From assembly GCA_017507045.1 (NCBI GenBank), contig JAFWBP010000010.1, positions 1 to 60,698 of the forward strand: a stretch of DNA of 60,698 bases. The letters run 5' to 3'. The notes under the pieces were generated by a model. The model did no database searches and was not told the origin of the DNA. It was given only the letters and a program-made list of their open reading frames with translations. Positions within the stretch are counted from its first letter, which is position 1. The number at the start of each line of letters is the position of its first letter. The translations under genes and the position numbers were made by a program. This DNA is from Clostridia bacterium. GTDB lineage: Bacteria > Bacillota > Clostridia > Christensenellales > Borkfalkiaceae. Positions 7,664 to 18,257 of the stretch are shown one piece after another.

Positions 7664-10600
7664 GTGAACGGATTTGGCCGCGGAAATAAACAACAAGATA
7701 GGGAGAAAACCTCTATTCTCACAAGAGAGACGGTTGGCATGACGCTTCTTCTTTTTAGCGTTGTATGCCTTTTCATTACCATCACAGGCCCCATCGTATT
7801 CGGTGATATCGGGCTCGCCATAACGGCATTTTTTATAGGTTTTGGCGGATTCTTTATCTATCCGCTCTTTTTGCTACTCATCTACGCCGCTTTTCGGCTT
7901 ATCATTGGCAAAAGCATTCTCCCTCCCGGTTGGATTTCGCGTAGCGTTTTCCTTCTTGTAAGCGTGTTTTTCATCGTACATATCGCTACGGCGGAGCGCT
8001 TCTTCGCTGAGGAATTCGGCGGATACCTTGCCGGTTGCTGGGCGGCGGCAACCGAGGGTGCTATGGGTGGCACGGGCGGAGGAATCCTCTTCGGGCTTAT
8101 TTGCTATCCCATCCGCTTGCTGCTCTCCGCGGCAGGAGCCTACGTGCTCTTTGCCTTCGTAACGCTTGCTGCGTTTGCGCTTTTCGTGCTCCACGCGCCG
8201 GTAACGGGCAATATCATTCGGTATACACGCCGCAAAAGGGCACGTGAATCCGATCGGGCAAAGATGGAAAAAGAAGCGCCCGAAAGCGTATCTTTTGAAG
8301 ATCTTCCCACATCGGAGAGGGCACCCATGCCTGCGTACGATGTGGCCGCTCATCAAATCCCACAACATGAAGAGAGTTATTTTGTGCCTGAAAGCGCTCC
8401 CGTAGAGCATCTTTACGATCCCAGGCAGCGCAGCCACGATGTACTTTTCGGCGGAAGCCCCAAGGATAGCTATCGAAACAATCTCATCTTCGATAGTAAC
8501 TCCGCTTTCAATGCCAGACCGCGTAGCAGCACCGTGCGCCCCGCCTCTCCGGCTACCGCGCCCGCGCGTGATGCGGCGAGTGCCACGCCCGCGCGTGATT
8601 TGGGAAGCGCCACGCCTGCCTCGAATAGCTATGCAGGAAGCTTTTCCTCTGCGGCAGAACAATCCCGTCCGCCGATGCCCAAGCGCATTTCCTCCACGCC
8701 GCGTGAATATTCCGCAAAGGAGGATTCCTTCAACTATCCCCAAACGCCTTCCTATCGTGCTCCTTTGGAGCCTGAGGAGGTGCACGGTTATACATATGAC
8801 GTTCCTACAGATTTCTCCTCCGCACCCAACGTAAACGACATTGAAGAGCCTATTACACCGCCCGTGCAGCCTGAGTCTCCCGTAGAGCCTGCTTCGCGTT
8901 TGTACGACGTGCCTACCCGTGAGGAACAGCAGCCGCTCTTTGGCCGCGATACTGCCGAGCGCGCTTCCGATCGCCTTTTCAGCGAGCCGCGCGAAAGCCG
9001 TTATCCCACGGAGGACTATGAAAATAAAAGCGCGAGTGCATTCGCCGAGCTGCAGGAAAATTCGGCGGCAGAGCTCTTTGATGATGATGCCGAGGATTTG
9101 CCGATCCCTGATGAAACGCGCAGCGGAAGGGGATTGCGGGGAATTATCGAGCCCGAAATCAGCAAACCTCTTGAGCCCCAGCCTCCGCAGGAAACGCCTT
9201 CGCGCTTGGAGATCCCTCGTGCAATTTCTCGTGTTTCGACCGCGCAGGAGGCACCCAAGCCCAAGAAGCACGTTTGGAAGAAGTATCAAAAGCCCAACCT
9301 CGCTCTGCTTCGACAGTATGATGATCGCGCCTCTGTTTCGCAAGAGGAGATCCTGCGCAATTCGGATATTATCATCGATACCTTGCGCAACTTCCGTGTG
9401 GAGGCAGAGATCGTTAAAGTCACGTGCGGTTCGGCGGTCACCCGTTACGATTTTGATATTCCCAAAAATATCACCGTCGGAAGCGTGCTCAAATACGAAC
9501 AGAACATCGCCATGCGCTTGAGTGCAAGTGACGGCGTGCAGATGTACGTAAACTATGAAACCGGCGCTATTTCCATTGAAGTGCCCAATGCTAATCGTGC
9601 AACGGTTGGGCTTCGTTCCGTGCTCTTTGCAGAGGATTACGTGCGCGCCAAGCCGAATGCGCTCATGTTCGGAATGGGGCAGGATATCGAAGGCAGAAAC
9701 GTGTGCGGCAACATCGTTAAGATGAAGCACCTGCTCGTTGCCGGTTCTACGGGATCGGGAAAATCCGTCTGCCTGAATGCACTTCTCGTTTCTCTCATAG
9801 CAAAGTACGCTCCCGAGGATATGCGCCTCATTCTCATCGATCCGAAGAAGGTTGGGTTCGCCGTATACGAAGGCTTGCCCCACCTCATGATCAACGAGAT
9901 CATCAACGAGCCGCAGAAAGCCGTTTCCGCGCTCAATTGGGCAATTAAAGAAATGGAGCGCCGCTATAGCGTATTTGAGCAGAAAACGAAGAGCGGAACT
10001 AACGTTCAGGATATTGATGATTACAATAAAAACCTCACCGAGGATGAAGAGAAGTTGTGCAAGATCGTTATCGTATTCGATGAGCTTGCTGATTTCATGA
10101 TGGTTGCCAAAAAGGAAATCGAAGAGCGCATCCAGCGGCTTACGCAAAAGGCGCGTGCGGCGGGCATTCACCTCGTTATTGCAACGCAGCGCCCCTCTGT
10201 AGATGTCATCACGGGCGTCATCAAGGGCAACCTTCCCACACGAATTGCATTCCGCACCATTCAAGAGGTCGATTCCCGCACCATTCTCGATGAAAAGGGT
10301 GCTGAAAACCTTTTGGGGAATGGAGATATGCTCTATACCTCGGAGGGCATGCGCGGCACCAAACGCGTGCAAGGCGCATATATCGATCCCGATGAAGTAA
10401 TGGCGATCGTTTCCGATATTAAAGCGAATAACGAGGCGTATTACGACGATGACGTTTCCGATTACATTAATAAGTCAGGCGGCTCCGAATCGGGCGGCAG
10501 TAGCGGCCCCGCTTCCTTTGCGGATGACGGCGCGGGCGGTGTTGCGCAGGTGTATGTGAAGGCGCTCGGCATCGTTGTAGAGCTCGGTCAAGCCTCCATT

Positions 10601-10771
10601 TCCCTTATTCAGCGCAAATGCAGCGTGGGGTATAATCATGCCGGGAAGATCATCGAATGGATGGAATCTATGGGTTATATTTCCCCGTTCGATGGGAAGG
10701 CGAAGGCACGTAGCGTGCTTCTTACCAAAGAAGAATTTGAAGCGAAGTACGGGGGAGAAGAAGGATGCTGA
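7664..10771 (+). CDS. ftsK: FtsK/SpoIIIE DNA translocase
   Basis: 1035 aa, GTG start with GGAGG 7 nt upstream. Residues about 20-170 form four membrane helices. Residues about 185-540 are a long Pro/Ser/Ala/Glu-rich linker, probably disordered. The motor follows: Walker A GSTGSGKSV at about 695-703, Walker B IVIVFDELADFM, and the ATQRPSVDVITG motif. The C-terminal gamma winged helix (QASISLIQRKCSVGYNHAGKIIEWMESMG) reads the KOPS/SRS polarity sequences. It pumps chromosome ends across the division or sporulation septum. The head of a likely operon with rimO, pgsA, cinA and recA, a conserved order in Clostridia. Whether it acts as FtsK or SpoIIIE cannot be told from sequence. Confidence 0.95.
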   Translation: MNGFGRGNKQQDREKTSILTRETVGMTLLLFSVVCLFITITGPIVFGDIGLAITAFFIGFGGFFIYPLFLLLIYAAFRLIIGKSILPPGWISRSVFLLVSVFFIVHIATAERFFAEEFGGYLAGCWAAATEGAMGGTGGGILFGLICYPIRLLLSAAGAYVLFAFVTLAAFALFVLHAPVTGNIIRYTRRKRARESDRAKMEKEAPESVSFEDLPTSERAPMPAYDVAAHQIPQHEESYFVPESAPVEHLYDPRQRSHDVLFGGSPKDSYRNNLIFDSNSAFNARPRSSTVRPASPATAPARDAASATPARDLGSATPASNSYAGSFSSAAEQSRPPMPKRISSTPREYSAKEDSFNYPQTPSYRAPLEPEEVHGYTYDVPTDFSSAPNVNDIEEPITPPVQPESPVEPASRLYDVPTREEQQPLFGRDTAERASDRLFSEPRESRYPTEDYENKSASAFAELQENSAAELFDDDAEDLPIPDETRSGRGLRGIIEPEISKPLEPQPPQETPSRLEIPRAISRVSTAQEAPKPKKHVWKKYQKPNLALLRQYDDRASVSQEEILRNSDIIIDTLRNFRVEAEIVKVTCGSAVTRYDFDIPKNITVGSVLKYEQNIAMRLSASDGVQMYVNYETGAISIEVPNANRATVGLRSVLFAEDYVRAKPNALMFGMGQDIEGRNVCGNIVKMKHLLVAGSTGSGKSVCLNALLVSLIAKYAPEDMRLILIDPKKVGFAVYEGLPHLMINEIINEPQKAVSALNWAIKEMERRYSVFEQKTKSGTNVQDIDDYNKNLTEDEEKLCKIVIVFDELADFMMVAKKEIEERIQRLTQKARAAGIHLVIATQRPSVDVITGVIKGNLPTRIAFRTIQEVDSRTILDEKGAENLLGNGDMLYTSEGMRGTKRVQGAYIDPDEVMAIVSDIKANNEAYYDDDVSDYINKSGGSESGGSSGPASFADDGAGGVAQVYVKALGIVVELGQASISLIQRKCSVGYNHAGKIIEWMESMGYISPFDGKAKARSVLLTKEEFEAKYGGEEGC

Positions 10772-12078
10772 AAAAAACGTTCGGCATGATCTCTTTGGGG
10801 TGCGATAAAAACCGTGTAGACGGTGAGCGTCTCTTGGGCGAAATCAAGCGGCACGGCTGCTTTATAACGGGCGATCTCGCCGAGGCAGAAGTGCTCATCG
10901 TGAACACCTGTGCTTTTTTGAACGCCGCACGTGAGGAATCTATTGCTACGGTTTTGGAAGGTAACGCCTATAAAAGCGGTAAGCTTGAGAAGATCGTCGT
11001 CACGGGGTGCCTTCCCGAAAAGTACATTGGCGAGCTCTTTCCCGCCCTCACGGAAGCGGACGTATTTCTCGGCGTGAAGGATGCAAGCGAGCTCTTTCCC
11101 GCTCTCGAGCGCTCCTATAAGGAAGGAAGGATCAACGCCGTAGGAAGAGGTACTGGTGCGCTTTCCGAGCGCTACGTTTCAACCGTGCCCCACCTTAAAT
11201 ACCTCAAAATAGCCGATGGTTGCTTTAATCATTGCACCTATTGCCTCATCCCCAAAATTCGCGGCAAGTATATTTCCTATCCCATGGAGGAGCTTCTCGC
11301 GGAGGCAAAGGCGCTCGGGGAAACGGATGAGCTCGTGCTCGTAGCCCAAGATACCACGCGCTACGGCGAGGACGTTGGCGAAAATAAATTAATAGAACTC
11401 ATACAAAAAATTTCTGAACTTGACAATATTTGTCATATTCGTCTGCTATACTGTTATCCGGAAGTGATTACGGATGCACTCATTGCGGAGGTAAAGCGCA
11501 ATCCCAAGGTAATAAAATATCTCGATATTCCGTTGCAGCATTCGGAAGATCGCGTATTAAAGCTCATGGGGCGCAGATCCAAAAAAGCGCAAATTCTCGC
11601 TCTTTTCGAAAAACTGCGGCGCGAAATTCCAGAAATCGCCATTCGCACCACTTTTATCGCGGGCTTTCCTACGGAAACGGAAGAGGAGCACGTTGCGCTT
11701 CTTGCCTTTCTCGAAGAGGCGCAGCTTGAGAACTGCGGCTTTTTTGCCTACTCGCGCGAACCGGATACGCCTGCCTATAAGTTGAAAGGGCAGATTCCTG
11801 CGGCCATTAAGAAAAAGCGCGTGAAGGCGCTCTATAAAAAGCAGGCGGCAATTTCCGCTGAAAAGCTCAGGTGCTACGTTGGAAAAACATTGGAAGTGAT
11901 CTGCGACGGAATTGATTACGAAAAGAGCTGTTTCATCGGAAGAGCCTACTTTCAAGCATACGAAATTGATGGCGCAGTTTTCTTCACTGCAGAAAAGGCA
12001 GAGGAAGGAAGGCGGTACCGTGTTCGCATAGAGCGCGCAGATACATACGATTTATACGGAAAGGCGATCGCTTTTTAA
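10765..12078 (+). CDS. rimO: Ribosomal protein S12 methylthiotransferase RimO
   Basis: 437 aa. Adds a methylthio group to the conserved Asp of ribosomal protein S12. Three N-terminal cysteines for the auxiliary 4Fe-4S cluster lie in ISLGCDKNRVDGE, VNTCAFLNAAREES and TGCLPEKY. The radical SAM cluster is CFNHCTYCLIPKIRG. The C-terminal part corresponds to the TRAM region. RimO rather than MiaB is supported by the LGCDKNRVD start and the conserved place between ftsK and pgsA. It overlaps ftsK by 7 nt, implying translational coupling. It needs SAM, linking it to metK. Confidence 0.94.
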   Translation: MLKKTFGMISLGCDKNRVDGERLLGEIKRHGCFITGDLAEAEVLIVNTCAFLNAAREESIATVLEGNAYKSGKLEKIVVTGCLPEKYIGELFPALTEADVFLGVKDASELFPALERSYKEGRINAVGRGTGALSERYVSTVPHLKYLKIADGCFNHCTYCLIPKIRGKYISYPMEELLAEAKALGETDELVLVAQDTTRYGEDVGENKLIELIQKISELDNICHIRLLYCYPEVITDALIAEVKRNPKVIKYLDIPLQHSEDRVLKLMGRRSKKAQILALFEKLRREIPEIAIRTTFIAGFPTETEEEHVALLAFLEEAQLENCGFFAYSREPDTPAYKLKGQIPAAIKKKRVKALYKKQAAISAEKLRCYVGKTLEVICDGIDYEKSCFIGRAYFQAYEIDGAVFFTAEKAEEGRRYRVRIERADTYDLYGKAIAF

Positions 12079-12102
12079 TTGATAAACCGAGAGGAAAATA
12101 CT

Positions 12103-12741
12103 ATGAATTTACCCAACAAAATTACTTTAACGCGCATCTTTATGATTCCCGTGTTCGTTCTCTTTTTCTATCTGGAGGCCGTGCCGTATCATTACGTCGT
12201 AGCGGCTGCAATCTTTTTAATTGCGGCAGCAACCGATTTTCTCGATGGCTACATTGCAAGAAGCCGCAACCTCGTCACGAACATGGGAAAGTTTCTCGAT
12301 CCCATTGCCGATAAAGTACTCGTAGCCACGGCGTTCATCGTCATGCTCACGCGCCCCGCCCTTTTCGATGCGCAGGGGGTATGGTGCATCATTTTCACAG
12401 GAATCTGCGTTGCACTCATTTTGGCGCGCGAGCTCATCGTAAGCGGGTTTCGCATCATCGCGGCCGATCGCAGAGTGGTGCTTGCCGCCGATAAGCTTGG
12501 TAAATATAAAACGGCAACGCAGGATTTCGCCATCGCAGTGCTTCTCGTTGGCATGCAGCTGATCGATTTAGAAAGCGCAGTGGCGTATGCTGCCTATCCC
12601 TGCTATATCGGCCTTGCTCTTCTTGCGATCGCAACGCTTCTAACCGTCCTTTCGGGAGTTAACTATATCGTGAAAAACAGACAAGTCCTTAAGGACGAAA
12701 CGGGGGAAATCAGTGAAATTCGCTGCAATAATACTTTTTAA
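12103..12741 (+). CDS. pgsA: CDP-diacylglycerol-glycerol-3-phosphate 3-phosphatidyltransferase
   Basis: 212 aa integral membrane enzyme that makes phosphatidylglycerol phosphate, the first committed step to phosphatidylglycerol. The CDP-alcohol phosphotransferase motif D-x2-DG-x2-AR-x8-G-x3-D-x3-D is complete: TDFLDGYIARSRNLV followed by MGKFLDPIADK. About six hydrophobic segments. ATG 12103 has GAGAGGAAA upstream; an in-frame TTG at 12079 directly after the rimO stop is rejected. It overlaps cinA by 29 nt. Confidence 0.95.
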   Translation: MNLPNKITLTRIFMIPVFVLFFYLEAVPYHYVVAAAIFLIAAATDFLDGYIARSRNLVTNMGKFLDPIADKVLVATAFIVMLTRPALFDAQGVWCIIFTGICVALILARELIVSGFRIIAADRRVVLAADKLGKYKTATQDFAIAVLLVGMQLIDLESAVAYAAYPCYIGLALLAIATLLTVLSGVNYIVKNRQVLKDETGEISEIRCNNTF

Positions 12742-13789
12742 TAAGCGCAGTCCGCTTTCCATTGTAGATTATCCGTGTGTGACGGATGCGCTTTTATCGG
12801 GCGGTGTGTTTTTAGAAGAACTCGTTTTGTTGCCCTACGATGCGCCCTCTGCGCTCACTGCAACAATCACTCGCCTTGCCATGCATCATGAGGGCGTGTT
12901 TGTAATTGCCGAGGGAATGCTCCTTCCGGAGGTAAAAAAAGCGGTGGAAATTTCCGCCGGCGCACACTTTGCCGAGGAAGATTTTTTGGAAACTGCAAAC
13001 TGCTTCTATGGGGTGCTCTCCACGGGCATGGATGGTGCGAATTTGGTGAAGGAGCGTTTAATTCCCCGAATTAACAGGTGGCGAAAGCAAACCTTTTTCC
13101 GTGTTGTATTATGTATGGTAGGCGCCCCCCGTGAGCATCGCGTTGCGGCAATGGAGAGAGCGCAGGCGGCCGCGCCGGGGCTTATCATACACGCCACGGA
13201 AAAATACGGAGAGGCGCGCATCGAGATCATTTATGATCAAACCACGCCGAAATTTATAGTGGATGAAGCTACGCGTATCCTTGCCGACGAGCTGAAAGAA
13301 TATCTCTATGCATTGGAAGACGTTTCGGTTGCACAGCGCCTCGTAGAAGCGCTCAAGATCCGTAGGTGCAAAATTTCCGTTGCAGAGTCTTTCACGGGCG
13401 GTGGCGTTGGGAGAGCGCTCGTGCGCGTGCCCGGAGCAAGCGCCGTATATTTTGAAGGGTTGAATACCTATCATGAAAATGCAAAGCAGTCGAGGCTTGG
13501 CGTAACGGCCTTCACCATCCAACAGCGGGGAACCGTTTCAGAAGAAACGGCTTACGAAATGGCAGTTGGCCTGCTCTCGAGCGGAAGCTGCGATCTTGCC
13601 CTTACCACAACGGGCGTAGCCGGCCCCGATCCCGATGAAAAGGGGCATCCGGCAGGAACGTGCTATATCGCCGTAGGCACGAAAGAACAGGTGAAAGTAT
13701 ATCCCTGTATCCTCTCGGGCGATCGTGAAACGATCATAGAAACCGCCGTAAACCTCGCGCTTTTCCTCGCATATAAGGAATTGAAATAA
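12713..13789 (+). CDS. cinA: CinA-like protein: degenerate N-terminal domain plus nicotinamide-nucleotide amidase domain
   Basis: 358 aa, shorter than the usual 410 or so. The C-terminal 160 residues are a good PncC/CinA amidase domain: VAESFTGGGVGRALVRVPGA, GTVSEETAYEMAVGLL, TTTGVAGPDPDEKGHPAGTC. This domain deamidates NMN. The N-terminal part occupies the place of the MoCF-like pyrophosphatase domain but lacks its GTELLLG and GGLGPT motifs, so that activity is doubtful. GTG start with GGGGGAAA upstream. Sits between pgsA and recA as in many Firmicutes. NMN recycling would fit with nadE two genes downstream. Confidence 0.87.
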   Translation: MKFAAIILFNKRSPLSIVDYPCVTDALLSGGVFLEELVLLPYDAPSALTATITRLAMHHEGVFVIAEGMLLPEVKKAVEISAGAHFAEEDFLETANCFYGVLSTGMDGANLVKERLIPRINRWRKQTFFRVVLCMVGAPREHRVAAMERAQAAAPGLIIHATEKYGEARIEIIYDQTTPKFIVDEATRILADELKEYLYALEDVSVAQRLVEALKIRRCKISVAESFTGGGVGRALVRVPGASAVYFEGLNTYHENAKQSRLGVTAFTIQQRGTVSEETAYEMAVGLLSSGSCDLALTTTGVAGPDPDEKGHPAGTCYIAVGTKEQVKVYPCILSGDRETIIETAVNLALFLAYKELK

Positions 13790-13825
13790 AAAAATTAATC
13801 GGTAAAAACCTTTAAGGAGAAACAT

Positions 13826-14851
13826 ATGAACGAAGAAAAACTCAAAGCATTACAACAGGTCCTCGCGCAAATCGAAAAGGAATACGGCAAGGGCGCCATT
13901 ATGAAGCTTGGTGCAAGCGCCGGAAACAGCGATATCGAAGTGATTCCTTCCGGTTGCCTTTCCCTCGATCTGGCGCTCGGCATCGGTGGATTCCCTCGCG
14001 GCAGAATGATCGAGATCTACGGCCCCGAATCCTCCGGTAAAACAACGGTCGCTCTCCACGCCGTTGCTGAAACGCAGAAGCTGGGCGGTATTGCGGCGTT
14101 CGTGGATGCAGAGCACGCGCTTGATCCCGTATATGCAAAAAAGCTTGGTGTGAATCTCGATGAGCTCTACGTTTCGCAGCCCGATACGGGTGAGCAGGCG
14201 CTCGATATCGTAGATGCTTTGGTTCGCTCCTCTGCCGTGGATATTATCGTAGTCGATTCAGTTGCGGCGCTCACGCCCAAGGCAGAAATCGAGGGCGATA
14301 TGGGCGATTCGCACGTTGGCCTGCAGGCGCGCCTCATGTCGCAAGCACTCAGAAAGCTTACCGCGATCGTCAACAAGAGTAAAACGTGTGTCATTTTCAT
14401 CAACCAGCTCCGTGAAAAGGTGGGCGTAATGTTCGGAAACCCCGAGGTTACCCCGGGCGGAAAAGCACTCAAGTTCTATGCTTCCATCCGTATCGACGTG
14501 CGCAAGACGGATATCTTAAAGGATACCGATGGCCCCTCCGGCAACCGTACGCGCGCCAAGATCGTAAAGAATAAGCTCGCGCCTCCCTTCCGTCAGGCAG
14601 AGTTCGATATCATGTACGGCGAAGGCGTTTCGCAGGAGGGCTGTGTTATGGATCTCGGCCTTCAATATGATATCATTAAAAAGAGCGGCGCGTGGTATAG
14701 CTATAACGATAGCAAGGTTGCAAACGGCAGAGAGAAGATGCGCCAGTTCCTAAAAGATAATCCCGAGCTCATGGAAGAGATCATCGCGAAAGTACGGGCG
14801 GCGGCAAAGGGTGCGCCTTACGATGAGATTGCCGGTAGCGAAGAAAAATAA
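13826..14851 (+). CDS. recA: RecA recombinase
   Basis: 341 aa, full length. It forms filaments on single-stranded DNA, performs strand exchange and triggers LexA cleavage. Walker [10 protein letters not shown], the MAW-region sequence [15 protein letters not shown], Walker [11 protein letters not shown], and the L2 region [22 protein letters not shown] precedes the ATG. Only 36 nt separate it from cinA. I see no LexA-type box or own promoter, so it probably depends on the ftsK operon transcript. Confidence 0.98.
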   Translation: MNEEKLKALQQVLAQIEKEYGKGAIMKLGASAGNSDIEVIPSGCLSLDLALGIGGFPRGRMIEIYGPESSGKTTVALHAVAETQKLGGIAAFVDAEHALDPVYAKKLGVNLDELYVSQPDTGEQALDIVDALVRSSAVDIIVVDSVAALTPKAEIEGDMGDSHVGLQARLMSQALRKLTAIVNKSKTCVIFINQLREKVGVMFGNPEVTPGGKALKFYASIRIDVRKTDILKDTDGPSGNRTRAKIVKNKLAPPFRQAEFDIMYGEGVSQEGCVMDLGLQYDIIKKSGAWYSYNDSKVANGREKMRQFLKDNPELMEEIIAKVRAAAKGAPYDEIAGSEEK

Positions 14852-14883
14852 AGGCTGCTCATCAGCATATCTTTCTAAAAATC

Positions 14884-16779
14884 ATGAAATATCAATTTGT
14901 AAAGGTGGCGGCAGCCAGCCCCGAACTCAAGGTGGCTGATCCCCATTATAACGCGCAAAAAATTATCGAGATCATCAAAGCGCAAGCGGAGGTGGGAACG
15001 GAAGTTCTCGTGTTTCCCGAGCTTTCTCTTAGCGGCTACACCTGTGGGGATCTCTTCTTGCAAGATGTGCTGATCGGTGGCTCTCTTTCCGCGCTTAAAA
15101 CAGTGGTGGAGGCAACGCAGGGGCATACCATGCTCGTGTTCGTAGGCTTGCCGCTTCGCTATCAGGGCAAGCTTTACAACTGCGCCGCGGCAATTTCAAA
15201 TGGCAAAGTGCACGGTTTTATACCGAAGATAGAGCCGTTGAAAGATATCTATGAGCGCAATTTTGCGCACGGCTTCATTCAGGAGGGATACGTAAACCTC
15301 TGGGAAAAGGCATCCGCTCCGATTTCGGCAAGCATGCTCTTTCAGGATGAAAGGCATCCGGAAGTTCTCGTTTCCGCAGAAATCGGCGCAGGGGCGCCTG
15401 CCTCACTTCCTACGCGCTACGAGTTAAGCCGTGCGGCAATTATCGTTAATCTTTCGGCCAGTAGCGAAGGGGTAGGAAAGCGTGAATACCTCCGTAGCCT
15501 TCTTGCAGCACGATCGGGCAGAAATGAGAGTGCCTATATATACTGCGAAGCAGGAAAGGGGGAATCTGCCGCAGACGCTATCTTTTCCGGCAACAGCATG
15601 ATCTATGAAAACGGCACCTGCTTAGCAGAATCCAAACCCTTTTCAAGTGAGGTTTGCGAGGCGGAAATCGACGTAGGATTCCTTCTCTTTGAGCGCAGAG
15701 CGAAAGCTTTAGCGGCTGAGCACGAAGAAACCGGCCATTTGGTGAATTTTCCATTTATTACCGATCGCGAACTCACGATCCGCAAGGTTGATCCCACGCC
15801 GTTCGTGCCCCACGAAGAGGACGAATTGCATGCGCGCGCAGAGCTCATTTTAAACATGCAGGCGCATGCGCTCGCAAGGCGCTTGCAGCATACGAACGCC
15901 CAAACTGCAGTTTTAGGTGTTTCGGGAGGGCTGGATAGCACGCTCGCGCTCCTCGTTTCCTGCCGCGCCTTCGATCTCATTCAAAAAGACCGTAAGAGCA
16001 TTTTAGCCTATACCATGCCCGGATTCGGAACCACGAAAAAGACCAAATCCAACGCGCTCACTCTTATGGAAGAGCTTGGAGTTACCTCGAAAACGGTGCC
16101 TATTTCCGATACCGTTTTATCGCACTTCAAGGATATCGGGCACAATCTCGAGAATCGAAACGTGACTTATGAGAACGCGCAGGCGCGCTATCGTACGATG
16201 GTTTTAATGGATGTTGCTAACGAGAAGAATGGCCTCGTGATCGGCACGGGCGATCTTTCCGAACTCGCGCTCGGATGGTGCACCTATAACGGCGATCACA
16301 TGAGCATGTATGCAGTCAATTCCTCTGTGCCCAAAACGCTTGTAAAGCATCTCGTTCAATCGGAAGCAAATCGCCTTGGCGGTAACGTAAAAAAGGTGCT
16401 TGGAAGTATCCTATCAACGGAAATTTCCCCCGAGCTGCTTCCGCCCGATGAAGCGGGAGAAATCGTGCAAAAGACGGAGGATGTGATCGGCCCCTACGAG
16501 TTGCATGATTTCTATCTCTATCACTTCCTGCGCCGAGGCGATAGCCCTGCAAAAACCTTCTATCTTGCGCAGAGAGCGTTTACAGAAGCGTACGATCGCG
16601 CTACGCTCAAAAAGTGGCTCGTAAGCTTCTATAAACGCTTCTTTACCCAGCAATTCAAGCGCAATTGCGTACCGGATGGCGTAAAAATCGGCTCGGTGAG
16701 CTTATCGCCCCGCGGCGATTGGAACATGCCCTCCGATGCTTCGGCGGCACTTTGGATTCGCGAAGCAGAAAGTTTATAA
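14884..16779 (+). CDS. nadE: Glutamine-type NAD synthetase with altered glutaminase site
   Basis: 631 aa: an N-terminal nitrilase-like glutaminase domain (1 to about 270) and a C-terminal synthetase domain. The P-loop is VLGVSGGLDSTLALLV, and the rest of the ATP-pyrophosphatase motifs follow. It turns nicotinic acid adenine dinucleotide into NAD. The glutaminase keeps the catalytic Glu (FPELSLSGY) and Lys (FIPKIEPL). The position of the nucleophilic Cys, normally EICEDLW, reads AEIGAGAPASLP, Cys to Gly. The enzyme may therefore use free ammonia. No good Shine-Dalgarno sequence precedes the ATG, and the start is chosen by family alignment. It ends in a terminator at 16791. Confidence 0.93.
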   Translation: MKYQFVKVAAASPELKVADPHYNAQKIIEIIKAQAEVGTEVLVFPELSLSGYTCGDLFLQDVLIGGSLSALKTVVEATQGHTMLVFVGLPLRYQGKLYNCAAAISNGKVHGFIPKIEPLKDIYERNFAHGFIQEGYVNLWEKASAPISASMLFQDERHPEVLVSAEIGAGAPASLPTRYELSRAAIIVNLSASSEGVGKREYLRSLLAARSGRNESAYIYCEAGKGESAADAIFSGNSMIYENGTCLAESKPFSSEVCEAEIDVGFLLFERRAKALAAEHEETGHLVNFPFITDRELTIRKVDPTPFVPHEEDELHARAELILNMQAHALARRLQHTNAQTAVLGVSGGLDSTLALLVSCRAFDLIQKDRKSILAYTMPGFGTTKKTKSNALTLMEELGVTSKTVPISDTVLSHFKDIGHNLENRNVTYENAQARYRTMVLMDVANEKNGLVIGTGDLSELALGWCTYNGDHMSMYAVNSSVPKTLVKHLVQSEANRLGGNVKKVLGSILSTEISPELLPPDEAGEIVQKTEDVIGPYELHDFYLYHFLRRGDSPAKTFYLAQRAFTEAYDRATLKKWLVSFYKRFFTQQFKRNCVPDGVKIGSVSLSPRGDWNMPSDASAALWIREAESL

Positions 16780-16790
16780 TGCGAATATTA

Positions 16791-16824
16791 AGGCCGCTCC
16801 TGCCCGTAAGGCTGGGGCGGCTTT
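16791..16824 (+). terminator. nadE terminator
   Basis: GC-rich hairpin with GCCGCTCC and GGGGCGGC arms and a CTTTCC tail; the T tract is weak. Confidence 0.55.
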
Positions 16825-16870
16825 CCTGTAAATGCTTGCCGCAAAATTTTATAAATGCAACGGAAATGCG

Positions 16871-16899
16871 TTGACAAGCATCAAAAATTCAAGTATAAT
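16871..16899 (+). promoter_or_regulatory. tRNA-Ala promoter
   Basis: Consensus TTGACA (16871-16876), a 17-nt spacer and TATAAT (16894-16899), 23 nt before the tRNA. Confidence 0.85.
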
Positions 16900-16922
16900 A
16901 AATCTATCAAAATTGCATCAAT

Positions 16923-16998
16923 GGGGTTATGGCGCAGTTGGTAGCGCGCTTGAATGGCATTCAAGAGGTCACGAGTTCGAATCTCGTTAGCTCCACCA
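16923..16998 (+). tRNA. tRNA-Ala (anticodon GGC), CCA encoded
   Basis: 76 nt cloverleaf. The acceptor GGGGTTA pairs with TAGCTCC. The anticodon stem is CTTGA/TCAAG with loop ATGGCAT, anticodon GGC. The T loop is TTCGAAT; the discriminator A and CCA are encoded. It stands alone with a perfect promoter and a strong terminator. Confidence 0.95.
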
Positions 16999-17001
16999 AA
17001 T

Positions 17002-17044
17002 AAAAATCCGAACCGTGTTTTATTTGGTTCGGATTTTTATTTTG
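17002..17044 (+). terminator. Bidirectional terminator between tRNA-Ala and the collagen-like gene
   Basis: A 13-bp perfect stem (17002-17014 with 17026-17038) flanked by A and T runs serves the tRNA on the plus strand and the convergent collagen-like gene on the minus strand. Confidence 0.9.
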
Positions 17045-17051
17045 CGAATGG

Positions 17052-18074
<1,023 letters not shown>

Positions 18075-18216
18075 AAAAACCTCGCCGGTCATGTCGTATT
18101 ATTATAGTATGCTTTGTAATGCAAAAGGGATATTGCTTTCGTTTACGGAATGCACAGTGAAGCGTTTAAGGTAGCCCTTTGTTGTGTCATTCACTCCAAT
18201 GTAATCAAAACCGAAA

Positions 18217-18245
18217 TAAAAAAGGCACCCGGGAAGGTGCCTTTT
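18217..18245 (-). terminator. Terminator of the ABC exporter operon
   Basis: An A-rich GGCACC/GGTGCC hairpin, symmetrical A and T runs, 13 nt beyond the last permease gene. Confidence 0.85.
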
Positions 18246-18257
18246 TGAATTTTAAGT

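Noticed and set aside
7874..10372. 832-codon open frame antisense to ftsK
   Set aside because: It mirrors the codon bias of ftsK, has no ribosome site, no recognisable domain, and His/Arg/Cys-rich composition typical of an antisense shadow.
13790..13825. LexA/SOS box for recA
   Set aside because: The 36-nt gap before recA holds only a ribosome site; no GAAC-type palindrome is present.
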